A stretch of DNA of 64,000 nt, from contig DROT01000184.1 in assembly GCA_011321775.1 (NCBI GenBank), positions 1 through 64,000 on the forward strand, given 5' to 3'. The DNA comes from Gammaproteobacteria bacterium. GTDB lineage: Bacteria; Pseudomonadota; Gammaproteobacteria; DSM-19610. A program made the translations under genes and the position numbers. Positions 8,745-16,069 of this stretch are shown piece by piece. How positions within the stretch are numbered: the stretch's first letter is position 1; each line of letters opens with the position of its first letter. The notes under the pieces were generated by a model. That model did not search any database and was not told where the DNA came from. It saw only the letters and a program-made list of their open reading frames with translations.

Positions 8745-9479
8745 ATGATCAGTAAAAAAACACTGCTTTGCGCTGCCATCGGTACCGCACTTGGAGGAGT
8801 CAGCTTCAGTTCCAACGCCAACCTGACCAGCAGCGCAACCCTGGACTTCACCCTGGGTACCGCCCAGGTCGTGGCCTGTACCTATGGTACGCCCCCGCCC
8901 TGTAACAAGGCTGGCTACAACATCACCGACATCGTTGGTTCCTACTTCAGCATGGACACCAACGGCGATGGTCTCACTCCGCCCGGCGAGAAGACCCCGA
9001 TCGGTTCCTTCAACGGCCTGCACATCGGCACCACCCAGCTGGCCAGCGGCAGCCACGGTGGTACCATCAACGGCTCGGAAAACCCGAACATCGACTCTCC
9101 CTGGGAGTTCTTCGGCAACACCGGCATGCACCAGACCACCGCTGCCTCCAGCATTGCCAGCCAGAGCGGCAATACCGTGGTGCTGAGCCTGCCCTGGTCG
9201 GTGACCTGGAACGGCATCGCCGACATCCCGATGGTCGAGCAGGCCGCGCCTACCCTGGTGTGTGACACGGCTACCTGTTCCGACGGCAGCAACTACACCC
9301 TGGACGGCACCTACCACGTCGGTGGCGCCGGCTTCACGTCGGTTACGTATAAGGTGCATCTGGAGGGTAGCATCACCCAGGCGACTTCCACGGTTCCGGT
9401 TCCGGCCGCTGCCTGGCTGTTCGGCTCCGGTCTGATGGGCCTGGCCGGCGTCGCACGTCGCCGCAAGAGCGTCAAGTAA
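8745..9479 (+). CDS. VPLPA-CTERM (PEP-CTERM-like) secreted surface protein
   Basis: 244 residues: a signal peptide (residues 1-26, ending NANLTSS), then one beta-rich domain with paired Cys (VVACTYGTPPPC, TLVCDTATC). The C-terminal tail is VPVPAAAWLFGSGLMGLAG followed by VARRRKSVK. That tail is the tripartite VPLPA/PEP-CTERM signal (motif, membrane helix, Arg cluster) cut by an exosortase. The mature domain is very similar to the first domain of the divergent neighbour, including NGSENPxIDxPWEFFGNTG and LPWSVTWNGIADIPM. The start has GAGGAG 7-8 bp upstream and a sigma-54-type promoter further up. A strong terminator follows, so it is a single-gene unit. Biological role unknown; likely a structural matrix or surface protein. 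Confidence 0.9.
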   Translation: MISKKTLLCAAIGTALGGVSFSSNANLTSSATLDFTLGTAQVVACTYGTPPPCNKAGYNITDIVGSYFSMDTNGDGLTPPGEKTPIGSFNGLHIGTTQLASGSHGGTINGSENPNIDSPWEFFGNTGMHQTTAASSIASQSGNTVVLSLPWSVTWNGIADIPMVEQAAPTLVCDTATCSDGSNYTLDGTYHVGGAGFTSVTYKVHLEGSITQATSTVPVPAAAWLFGSGLMGLAGVARRRKSVK

Positions 9480-9535
9480 GATCTGACGCCGGACTCCTGA
9501 CGTGACCGGTTTCGGCCGGTTGTCGAAGGAGACTG

Positions 9536-9569
9536 AAAAGGGATCCAGGGAAACCTGGGTCCCTTTTTT
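9536..9569 (+). terminator. Rho-independent terminator after the VPLPA-CTERM gene
   Basis: The stem AAAAGGGATCCAGG / CCTGGGTCCCTTTT has a GAAA-type loop and a T6 tract continuing into ATTTTT. It is a textbook terminator located 56 bp past the stop codon. Confidence 0.9.
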
Positions 9570-9598
9570 GATTTTTCTATCTGGTGCAAGGGGGGCGC

Positions 9599-10186
9599 AT
9601 GAAAACGCTCGATGAATTCGTCATGGTGTTCGACGACATGATCACGCCGGAGCTGGCCTCCGGCCTGCTGGAGGAATATGCCGACAGCGGTGAATGGCGC
9701 AGTCCGAGGCCGCAGAAGGGGCACGAGGTGGACTCGCACAGCGCCATCCTGGTCACCCACGAGCTGGTGACCGCGGGAAACGCGCGTCGTCAGCGCATGG
9801 CCGCGGAGGTGATCGACGCCATCACCCGTGCCTTCGACCGCTACCACGCGAAGTTCTCGCGCCGTGAACAGGGTCTGAACTTCCTGCACGTCGAGAAGCT
9901 GGTGGGAGTACGTATCAACCGCTACCAGACGGGCCAGTACATGGTGAACCACACCGACAAGTACCCGGACTCGGACAGCGGCCAGGTGAGCTGGCCGGCG
10001 GTGACCTTCTCCATCAATCTGAATGACGATTTCACCGGCGGCGAACTGAGCCTGCTCGATGGTGACCTGGTGTTCAAGGCACAGGCGGCGCAGGGCATCT
10101 TTTTCCCTTCCAATTTTCTGTTTCCGCACGCGGTCAACGAGGTCACAAGTGGCACCCGCTACGCGCTGGTGGGGTGGTTGATCTGA
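9599..10186 (+). CDS. 2-oxoglutarate/Fe(II)-dependent dioxygenase (prolyl 4-hydroxylase-like)
   Basis: This 195-residue protein shows the double-stranded beta-helix signature. The iron ligands are His118 and Asp120 in MVNHTDKYPD and His177 in FLFPHAVNEV; Arg187 in SGTRYALVGW would bind 2-oxoglutarate. The strands VTFSINLNDDFTGGELSL lie between, as in P4Hc-type enzymes. These hydroxylate proline or other residues in peptides, or small molecules; the substrate here is not known. ATG at 9599 follows AAGGGGGG by 3 bp; an in-frame GTG at 9584 has no ribosome site. It sits directly after a secreted surface protein gene but behind a terminator, so it probably has its own promoter. Confidence 0.85.
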   Translation: MKTLDEFVMVFDDMITPELASGLLEEYADSGEWRSPRPQKGHEVDSHSAILVTHELVTAGNARRQRMAAEVIDAITRAFDRYHAKFSRREQGLNFLHVEKLVGVRINRYQTGQYMVNHTDKYPDSDSGQVSWPAVTFSINLNDDFTGGELSLLDGDLVFKAQAAQGIFFPSNFLFPHAVNEVTSGTRYALVGWLI

Positions 10187-10235
10187 GCCGTTCGTCGCGC
10201 CTGGCAGGGACGGGCAAGGTGTATCGGCGGCGCGC

Positions 10236-11156
10236 TCAGTTCGCTCCCTGCTTCGACCTGGCGTTGATCCACTGGTACATCTGGCTGATCAGGCGGTTTC
10301 GCTCGAATATCTGGTCTTCCAGGTAGCGCTCGGAGGCCGTCTTCGGGGGCAGTGGTTCCCCCCCCCGCCAGCTGTCCTTGTCGTAGCCGAAATACTCGAA
10401 GTCTTCCGCATAGGCCTGATAGACCAGTTCGGCCAGTTGCTCCGTGTAATGGCTCCGCCAGTCTGCCGGATCGGAGCGGTTGCGGGAGTTTCCACCCGGG
10501 TCTGCCTCCGCCGCTGTGCCGGTCCTCCTGTGGAATTCCATTATGCCTTCGCCGAAGTTCTCTACCCTGCCGATATAGTCATAGGGGATGGCGTCGGCGA
10601 AGATCAGTCGCTTCTGGAGGCGGTAGTGAGGATTGCAGCGGCCGAGGTCCTGGTATTCGGCGACGTAGCGTGCGAAGAGATCGAATCCTATGTACCTTCC
10701 TTCCAGCTCCGCCGCGAAGATTTTTCTTATCTCGTTGTAGGTGTTCTCCAGCCCAGGCTCGACGAAATAGAGCTTGTTCTTCCACGCCGACACCAGGCGG
10801 CTGTAGGGGTTGCGCACGAAGGTGAAGCGGAACCAGTCATTGGCCTGAAGTATGGCGCCGGCGTGTTCCGGCGGCAGATTCGCCAGGCTCGGCAGCGGGA
10901 AGCGCTGCCGGTCGTGAATGAACATGTACAGGCGCGTTTCGGGCAGGCGGTCGAAGCTGACCGGTATGGGGGGAAGTCCTTCCACCCGGTGGATAAGGCG
11001 CTTTATGCTGGTGCAGGCCGCCTTCGGCACCTCCACGTACAGGTACCTGTGCCTCTCCGATACGAAACTGGACTGGGCCAGCCGGGCCCGGACCGTGGCT
11101 TCGTCGGCCCCCCATTGTGACAGGGGGATGCCGAGCAGCTTTGCGCCCGATTCCAT
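10236..11156 (-). CDS. Sulfotransferase family 2 protein (carbohydrate sulfotransferase-like)
   Basis: 306 residues. The PAPS 5'-phosphosulfate loop is VEVPKAACTSIKRLI near residues 41-55. The 3'-phosphate site is FTFVRNPYSRLVSAWKNKL near residues 111-128. This pairing is typical of the Sulfotransfer_2 group (HNK-1/chondroitin type), which transfers sulfate from PAPS to sugar hydroxyls. The C-terminal part (ERYLEDQIFERNRLISQMY) looks helical and may be an oligomer or partner segment. It is 6 bp downstream of the TPR-sulfotransferase stop on the same strand, so the two are very likely co-transcribed. A clear paralogue lies at 52785-53735 (shared IPLSxWGA start and KDSWRGG/RDSWKGG end). Confidence 0.88.
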   Translation of the reverse strand: MESGAKLLGIPLSQWGADEATVRARLAQSSFVSERHRYLYVEVPKAACTSIKRLIHRVEGLPPIPVSFDRLPETRLYMFIHDRQRFPLPSLANLPPEHAGAILQANDWFRFTFVRNPYSRLVSAWKNKLYFVEPGLENTYNEIRKIFAAELEGRYIGFDLFARYVAEYQDLGRCNPHYRLQKRLIFADAIPYDYIGRVENFGEGIMEFHRRTGTAAEADPGGNSRNRSDPADWRSHYTEQLAELVYQAYAEDFEYFGYDKDSWRGGEPLPPKTASERYLEDQIFERNRLISQMYQWINARSKQGAN

Positions 11157-11162
11157 CCGGGG

Positions 11163-13328
11163 TCAGCCGAGCGCCTCGATCAGCGGCCCGAGGTGCCGCT
11201 CGTAGCGCTTCCAGCGGGCGACCGACTTGCGGTAGAGCGGTCGCCGCACCTGGTCGTAGCTGGCCGTGGCCACGAAGCGCTCGGTCTCGTGGAAGCGCAG
11301 GCAGCTGTCTTCCCATTCCAGTCCGCAGAAGTCCACCATGCGGCGGCTGACCTCTTCCTGATTCTCCACCAGTTCCTCATAGGACACGTCCAGCATCGGA
11401 ATATCCAGGACTTCCTTCCAGTGCGCCATGAGGCGCCGGTAGTCGTTGTAGAAGGCGGCCAGGTGTTCCAGGTCGCAGGAATAGGCGTGGCTGCGGGCGA
11501 AATCCTGGAAGTAGCAGGACAGGCAGGTGTCCAGCGGGTCGCGGGTGCAGTGGATCACCCGCGCGTCCGGGAACAGCATCTGGATCAGGCCCAGGAACTT
11601 GAAGTTGCCCGGCATCTTGTCCACCACGCGGACCGCCTGTGGCGCGAGTTGGTCGAGGTGTTCCAGGTAGCGGGTCGCCAGTTCATCGACCTGTTGCTGA
11701 TCCAGGCCGGGCAGGGCACCGGGGTAACCGGCCTTGCCTCCCGGTCCGGCCGGCAGGCCGGTGGCGATCTGGTACAGGTCCGGGAGTTCGCCGGCGCCGT
11801 GGACGGCGGTGTGGCTGGCCAGGATCTGTTCCACCAGGCTGGTACCGGAGCGCGGCATGCCCACCACGAATACCGGCTTGTCCGAACGCCGCGTGGCGCG
11901 CGGCGCCGAAGCCATGAAGTCGCGATTGCAGGTCTCGATGATCTCGTCGGTCTCGCGCGCGTGCGCGAGCGGGTCGAATTCGAGCGGCCGCAGTTCGTTG
12001 CCCATGCGGTAGTGCTCGAAGGCCTGGTCGTGGCGGCCGGTGGCGTCGTACATGCGTCCGAGCTGGAAGTGCAGGTTACGCTGGCTGGTGACGGGCAAGG
12101 GGCCTTGCAACAGGGTCTCCATCACCTCGATGGATTCGCCGTGGCGGTCGAGGCTCTTGGTGACCTCGGCATAGGCGATGGCCAGGTTGGCGTCGTCGAT
12201 GCCGCGCTCGATCCAGGGCTGCAGTCGTTCCAGCGCCCGCTCGGGGCTGCCGGCGTGCTGCTCCAGGGTGGCGGCGATGGCGACCGCGTCGCGGTTGTCC
12301 GGGTCGATCTGCAGTGCCTCGTCGCACAGCTTCAGGGCCTCTTCCGGCTGGCTTCGCGACATCAGCGCCGACGCCAGGCTGATGCGGGCGTCGACGAAGT
12401 CGGGCTTGAGGCGTATGGCTTCGCGCAGATTGGGTATCGCCTCGCCCGGGTCGCCCAGTACCAGCAGCACGCTGCCGCGTCCCGAGTGGGCCTCGGCATA
12501 GGCGGGGGCCAGCCGCAGCGCCTCGTCGTAGTGGCGCAGGGCTTCCTGGTACTGTCCCAGGGTCTGCAGGGTCGAGGCCAGGGCGTTGTGGGCCTCGGCA
12601 TACCGCGGGTTGAGCTGCAGCGCGCGGCGGAAGCTCTCGGCCGCCGTGGCATGCTCCTGGCGGCGGCTGGCAATGAATCCGAGGCCGTACCAGCTCTCGG
12701 CGTGGCCCGGCTCGAGTTCCAGTGCGCGGCGGTAGGCGGCCTCGGCTTCCTCCAGGTTTCCCAGCGCCGACAGGCTGGAACCGAGCATGTACCAGGCGAT
12801 GGCGGCGCCGGGCTGCAGTTGCACCACCCGACGGTAGTCGTCGGCGGCCTCGGCCAGCCGGCCCTGGCGGTAGCGGGCATTGGCGAGGTTCATCCAGGGT
12901 TCCGGTGACCCGGGGGTCAGTTCCGCGGCGCGGCGGCAGCATTCCTCGGCCCGGTCGGCGTGGTCGAGCATGCCGTGGACGGCGCCCAGCAGGGTCCAGG
13001 CCTCGGCGTAGTCCGCGTCGGCCCCGACAGCCGCCTCGAGGCTGGCCAGGGCTTCTTCCAGCCGTCCCTGCACGCGCAGGACATTGGCGAGGTAGAAGTG
13101 TGCTTCCGGCATCGAGGGATCGAGCGCGATGGCCCGGCGCAGACTCTCTTCGGCGGCGCCGAGGTCGCCATTCTCGGCATCGATGGAGCCGAGCATCATC
13201 CAGGCCTCGGCATTGGCCGGGTCGCTGGCGGTGAGCTCCTGGTAGATCCGGCGGGCGTCCGGGATTCGGCCGCGCTCGACCAGGTCGAGCGCCTCGCTGA
13301 GCCTTGCGCTTGCATCTTGTGCTGACAT
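11163..13328 (-). CDS. TPR-repeat protein fused to a sulfotransferase domain
   Basis: 721 residues. About 400 residues of tandem tetratricopeptide repeats come first (units such as AEAWMMLGSIDAENGDLGAA and AEAHNALASTLQTLGQYQEA). A sulfotransferase domain follows, with phosphosulfate loop VVGMPRSGTSLVEQIL near residue 490 and 3'-phosphate site HCTRDPLDTCLSCYF. It ends in a conserved block (YDQVRRPLYRKSVARWKRY) shared by all TPR-sulfotransferases in this window. The loop resembles that of tyrosylprotein sulfotransferases, but the acceptor is unknown. No signal peptide is seen, so it is probably cytoplasmic, with TPRs binding a protein partner. ATG 13328 has AGGA about 11 bp upstream. It is divergent from a TPR-OGT gene and leads a two-gene operon. 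Confidence 0.9.
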   Translation of the reverse strand: MSAQDASARLSEALDLVERGRIPDARRIYQELTASDPANAEAWMMLGSIDAENGDLGAAEESLRRAIALDPSMPEAHFYLANVLRVQGRLEEALASLEAAVGADADYAEAWTLLGAVHGMLDHADRAEECCRRAAELTPGSPEPWMNLANARYRQGRLAEAADDYRRVVQLQPGAAIAWYMLGSSLSALGNLEEAEAAYRRALELEPGHAESWYGLGFIASRRQEHATAAESFRRALQLNPRYAEAHNALASTLQTLGQYQEALRHYDEALRLAPAYAEAHSGRGSVLLVLGDPGEAIPNLREAIRLKPDFVDARISLASALMSRSQPEEALKLCDEALQIDPDNRDAVAIAATLEQHAGSPERALERLQPWIERGIDDANLAIAYAEVTKSLDRHGESIEVMETLLQGPLPVTSQRNLHFQLGRMYDATGRHDQAFEHYRMGNELRPLEFDPLAHARETDEIIETCNRDFMASAPRATRRSDKPVFVVGMPRSGTSLVEQILASHTAVHGAGELPDLYQIATGLPAGPGGKAGYPGALPGLDQQQVDELATRYLEHLDQLAPQAVRVVDKMPGNFKFLGLIQMLFPDARVIHCTRDPLDTCLSCYFQDFARSHAYSCDLEHLAAFYNDYRRLMAHWKEVLDIPMLDVSYEELVENQEEVSRRMVDFCGLEWEDSCLRFHETERFVATASYDQVRRPLYRKSVARWKRYERHLGPLIEALG

Positions 13329-13501
13329 TCCGGTGTATCCTCTTCGGAAAGGCCGGTCCGGCGTCGGGCTGCGACCGGTCCGTTGCATCTTGATATCGTT
13401 ATTGTGCGCGGAACCTCTTGCTCTCTTGCTTGCGGGTTCTCGCGTGCGGCGCAGCAGATGCTATCACATTCCGGGGGGGGCGGCGAAGCCAGGGGAACAG
13501 C

Positions 13502-15274
13502 ATGGCGGAGGTGAATCAGCTGAAGAGGAAGGCCGGCGAATGCCTGCAGCGAAAGGATCTGCGGCGCGCGCGCGAGCTGTTCGGTCGCGTGCTGCGCCAC
13601 GATCCCGGTGACCTCGAGGCCTGGCTGGCGCTGGCGGGTGTCCACTGGATGGCCGGCGAGCCGGCAGAGGCCGAGAACTGTTGCCGCCGCGCCATCGCCC
13701 TCGACCCGGCGGTGCCGGGCGCCTGGCTCAACCTCGCCAGCGCTCTCTCGGCGCAGGGGCACCATGCCGAGGCGGCACAGGGTTACCGGCGGGTGCTCGA
13801 ACTCCAGCCCGGCAACCTGGTTGCCTGGCAGTGCCTGGGCAACAGCCTGCGCCGCGCCGATGCCCACGGCGAGGCCGTTGCCGTGTTCCGACGGGCGCTG
13901 GCGCTGCAGCCGGAGCACGCGGGCATCCACTACGACCTCGGCAATACCTTCAAGGCCCTGGGCGACATTCCCGCTGCCGTCGCCAGCTTCCGGCGCGCGC
14001 TCGCGGCGCGGCCGGACGACCGGCTGGCGCACACCAACCTGGTCTCCTGCCTGCTGTACGATGCCGATACCACGCCCGAGGCGCTGTTCGCCGAGCAGCG
14101 GCGCTGGGGGCGGGTGCTGGAGGCCTCCGTGGTCCCGGGGCCGCCACCGGACAACGATCCCGATCCCGGGCGACCGCTGCGGCTGGGTTATTGCTCGCCC
14201 GACCTGCGCGAGCATTCGGTGGCCTGGTTCATCGAGGGGCTGCTCGAACACCACGACCGCGGCGCTTTCGAGGTGGTGTGCTACGCCGACGTGGAACGTC
14301 CGGACAGGATCACCGCCCGGCTGCGGAAACTCGCCGACCGCTGGCGCGATTGCGCCGGCCTCGGCGACGAGGAGGTGTACGCCCGGGTACGCGCCGATGG
14401 CATCGACATCCTGGTGGACCTCGCCGGGCTGACGCAGGGGAACCGAATGGGGGTATTCGCCCGTCGCGCGGCGCCGGTGCAGATCAACTACCTCGGTTAT
14501 GCCGCCAGCACCGGGCTGGAACGCATGGACTACCGTCTCACGGATGCGCGGGCGGACCCGCCGGGTCTCAGCGAGCATTGCCATAGCGAGACGCTGGTAC
14601 GTCTGCCGCGCGGTTTCCTGTGTTACCGCCCGCCCGAAGAGGCGCCGGCGGTTGCATCGCTGCCGCTGGAGCGGTGCGGGCGGCTCACCTTCGGCTCCTT
14701 CAACGATCTCGCCAAGGTGACGCCGGCCGTGGTCGCACTCTGGGCCCGGGTATTGCGTGCGGTACCGGGGTCGCGGCTGCTGTGCAAGGCCCGTCGCCTC
14801 GCCGACCCCTCCATACGGCGTCGCTACCTGCAGCTGTTCGCCGCCCACGGGATCGGTGCCGAGCGGCTCGAACTGCTGGGCCCGGTGGTATCGACCGCCG
14901 CTCACCTGGCCCTGTATGGCCGCGTCGACATCGCCCTCGACACCTTCCCCTACAACGGTACCACCACCACCTGCGAGGCCTTGTGGATGGGGGTGCCGGT
15001 GCTGACTCTGGAAGGCGACCGTCACCTGGCGCGCGTTGGACTGAGCATCCTCCACCAGCTGGGGCTGGAAGAGTGGGTCGCTCGCGACGACGACGACTTC
15101 GTGGCCCTGGCCAGCCGCCTGGCCGCGGACCCGGTGCGGCTGGCGGCCGTGCGCGCCGCTCTGCGGGCGCGGCTGGTGGCCTCGCCCCTGTGCGATGCAA
15201 CGACCTTCACCCGCGATCTGGAGACCGTCTACCGCAGACTGTGGAGCGACTGGTGTGAACGCGGGCGCCGCTGA
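13502..15274 (+). CDS. TPR-repeat O-GlcNAc transferase-like glycosyltransferase (GT41 family)
   Basis: 590 residues starting at the ATG behind AGGGGA. Five or six TPRs (residues 5-210) precede an OGT/SPINDLY-type catalytic region. Recognisable blocks are LGYCSPDLREHSVAWF, GIDILVDLAGLTQGNRM and NYLGYAASTGLERMDYRL. The nucleotide-sugar motif FGSFNDLAKVTPAVVALW has the Lys that aligns with the catalytic-pocket Lys of human OGT, and DTFPYNGTTTTCEALWMGVP also matches. Such enzymes attach a sugar from a nucleotide sugar to Ser/Thr of proteins; the donor here is not known. It is divergent from the TPR-sulfotransferase and convergent, 6 bp apart, with the next gene. Confidence 0.9.
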   Translation: MAEVNQLKRKAGECLQRKDLRRARELFGRVLRHDPGDLEAWLALAGVHWMAGEPAEAENCCRRAIALDPAVPGAWLNLASALSAQGHHAEAAQGYRRVLELQPGNLVAWQCLGNSLRRADAHGEAVAVFRRALALQPEHAGIHYDLGNTFKALGDIPAAVASFRRALAARPDDRLAHTNLVSCLLYDADTTPEALFAEQRRWGRVLEASVVPGPPPDNDPDPGRPLRLGYCSPDLREHSVAWFIEGLLEHHDRGAFEVVCYADVERPDRITARLRKLADRWRDCAGLGDEEVYARVRADGIDILVDLAGLTQGNRMGVFARRAAPVQINYLGYAASTGLERMDYRLTDARADPPGLSEHCHSETLVRLPRGFLCYRPPEEAPAVASLPLERCGRLTFGSFNDLAKVTPAVVALWARVLRAVPGSRLLCKARRLADPSIRRRYLQLFAAHGIGAERLELLGPVVSTAAHLALYGRVDIALDTFPYNGTTTTCEALWMGVPVLTLEGDRHLARVGLSILHQLGLEEWVARDDDDFVALASRLAADPVRLAAVRAALRARLVASPLCDATTFTRDLETVYRRLWSDWCERGRR

Positions 15275-15280
15275 GATGGC

Positions 15281-16069
15281 TCAGGTGGTGGTCGGCGGAT
15301 CGCGGTAACCGAGCAGTTCGATGGCCTCGCGGTAGTCACGGTTGTCGCGGAAGCGTTGCAGCAGCGCCGGGTCGAGCGCGCGTTGTGGCAGTGGTTCGAT
15401 CCGGCGCAGGCGGGAGCCGCGCGAGCTGCCCGAGGTGTCGCCGGTCACGCGGGGGTTGTCGGGCCAGCGCCCGAGGAAATCGTCGTCATAGTCCACGCGC
15501 AAGGCCTTGCACAGGCGCCGCATCGCCTTCTGCGGCGCGCGCGTGAAGTCTTCGTAGCGGGTGAAGCCGGTGGCCAGGCAATGCTCGGCATACTGCCGGT
15601 AGCCGGCCAGGAAGGCATCGAGTTCCAGCCTGCCGCGCATGATGTCCAGCCGGGAGGTGCTGAACCACTGGTCCACGGGGTGGCGCGTCAGTGCGTGCTG
15701 CAGCACGCGGAAATCACGTTCGAGCAGGACGGTGAGCTGGGAGCGCATCGGCGGCCTGGCCACGAAGGGGACGCCGATGAAATCGATATGCGCCCAGTCG
15801 CGCACCACCAGCGTCCGGCCGCGCTCGCGGCAGCGGCGCTGGATCAGGCCGATGGCCTCGTTGAACTCGAAGCGCCTGCCTTCCAGTTCCGCGGGTTCCA
15901 GCAGCTGGTACCAGTCGCGTGCCTGCTGCAGGGGATTGTAGAAGCGCCGGTCGAAGGGGTGGATCTCGCTCAGCAGCACCACCCCTTCCATGGCGCCCAG
16001 GCACTTGCTCACCAGGGTGCCTCCGGCACGGGCAAGGTTGGACAGCACCCGGATGACCGGTTTGTTCAC
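15281..16069 (-). CDS. Sulfotransferase-like protein with an atypical P-loop
   Basis: The real start is the GTG whose last two bases form the stop of the upstream TPR-sulfotransferase (GTGA overlap). A longer upstream frame would only read through that gene. 262 residues: NLARAGGTLVSKCLG (residues 9-23) stands where RSGT(S/T) is expected, and LTRHPVDQWFSTSRL near residue 130 resembles a 3'-phosphate site. A block of about 30 residues around RRFEFNEAIGLIQRRCRER separates the two sites. The overall order fits the sulfotransferase fold, but the key Ser of the loop is Gly (ARAGGT), so activity is uncertain. It is translationally coupled to the gene before it. Confidence 0.65.
   Translation of the reverse strand: MNKPVIRVLSNLARAGGTLVSKCLGAMEGVVLLSEIHPFDRRFYNPLQQARDWYQLLEPAELEGRRFEFNEAIGLIQRRCRERGRTLVVRDWAHIDFIGVPFVARPPMRSQLTVLLERDFRVLQHALTRHPVDQWFSTSRLDIMRGRLELDAFLAGYRQYAEHCLATGFTRYEDFTRAPQKAMRRLCKALRVDYDDDFLGRWPDNPRVTGDTSGSSRGSRLRRIEPLPQRALDPALLQRFRDNRDYREAIELLGYRDPPTTT

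Noticed and set aside
11193-12908. A 571-codon plus-strand frame
   Set aside because: Mirror of the TPR-sulfotransferase gene; low-complexity Gly/Ala/Val/Gln-rich product without motifs.
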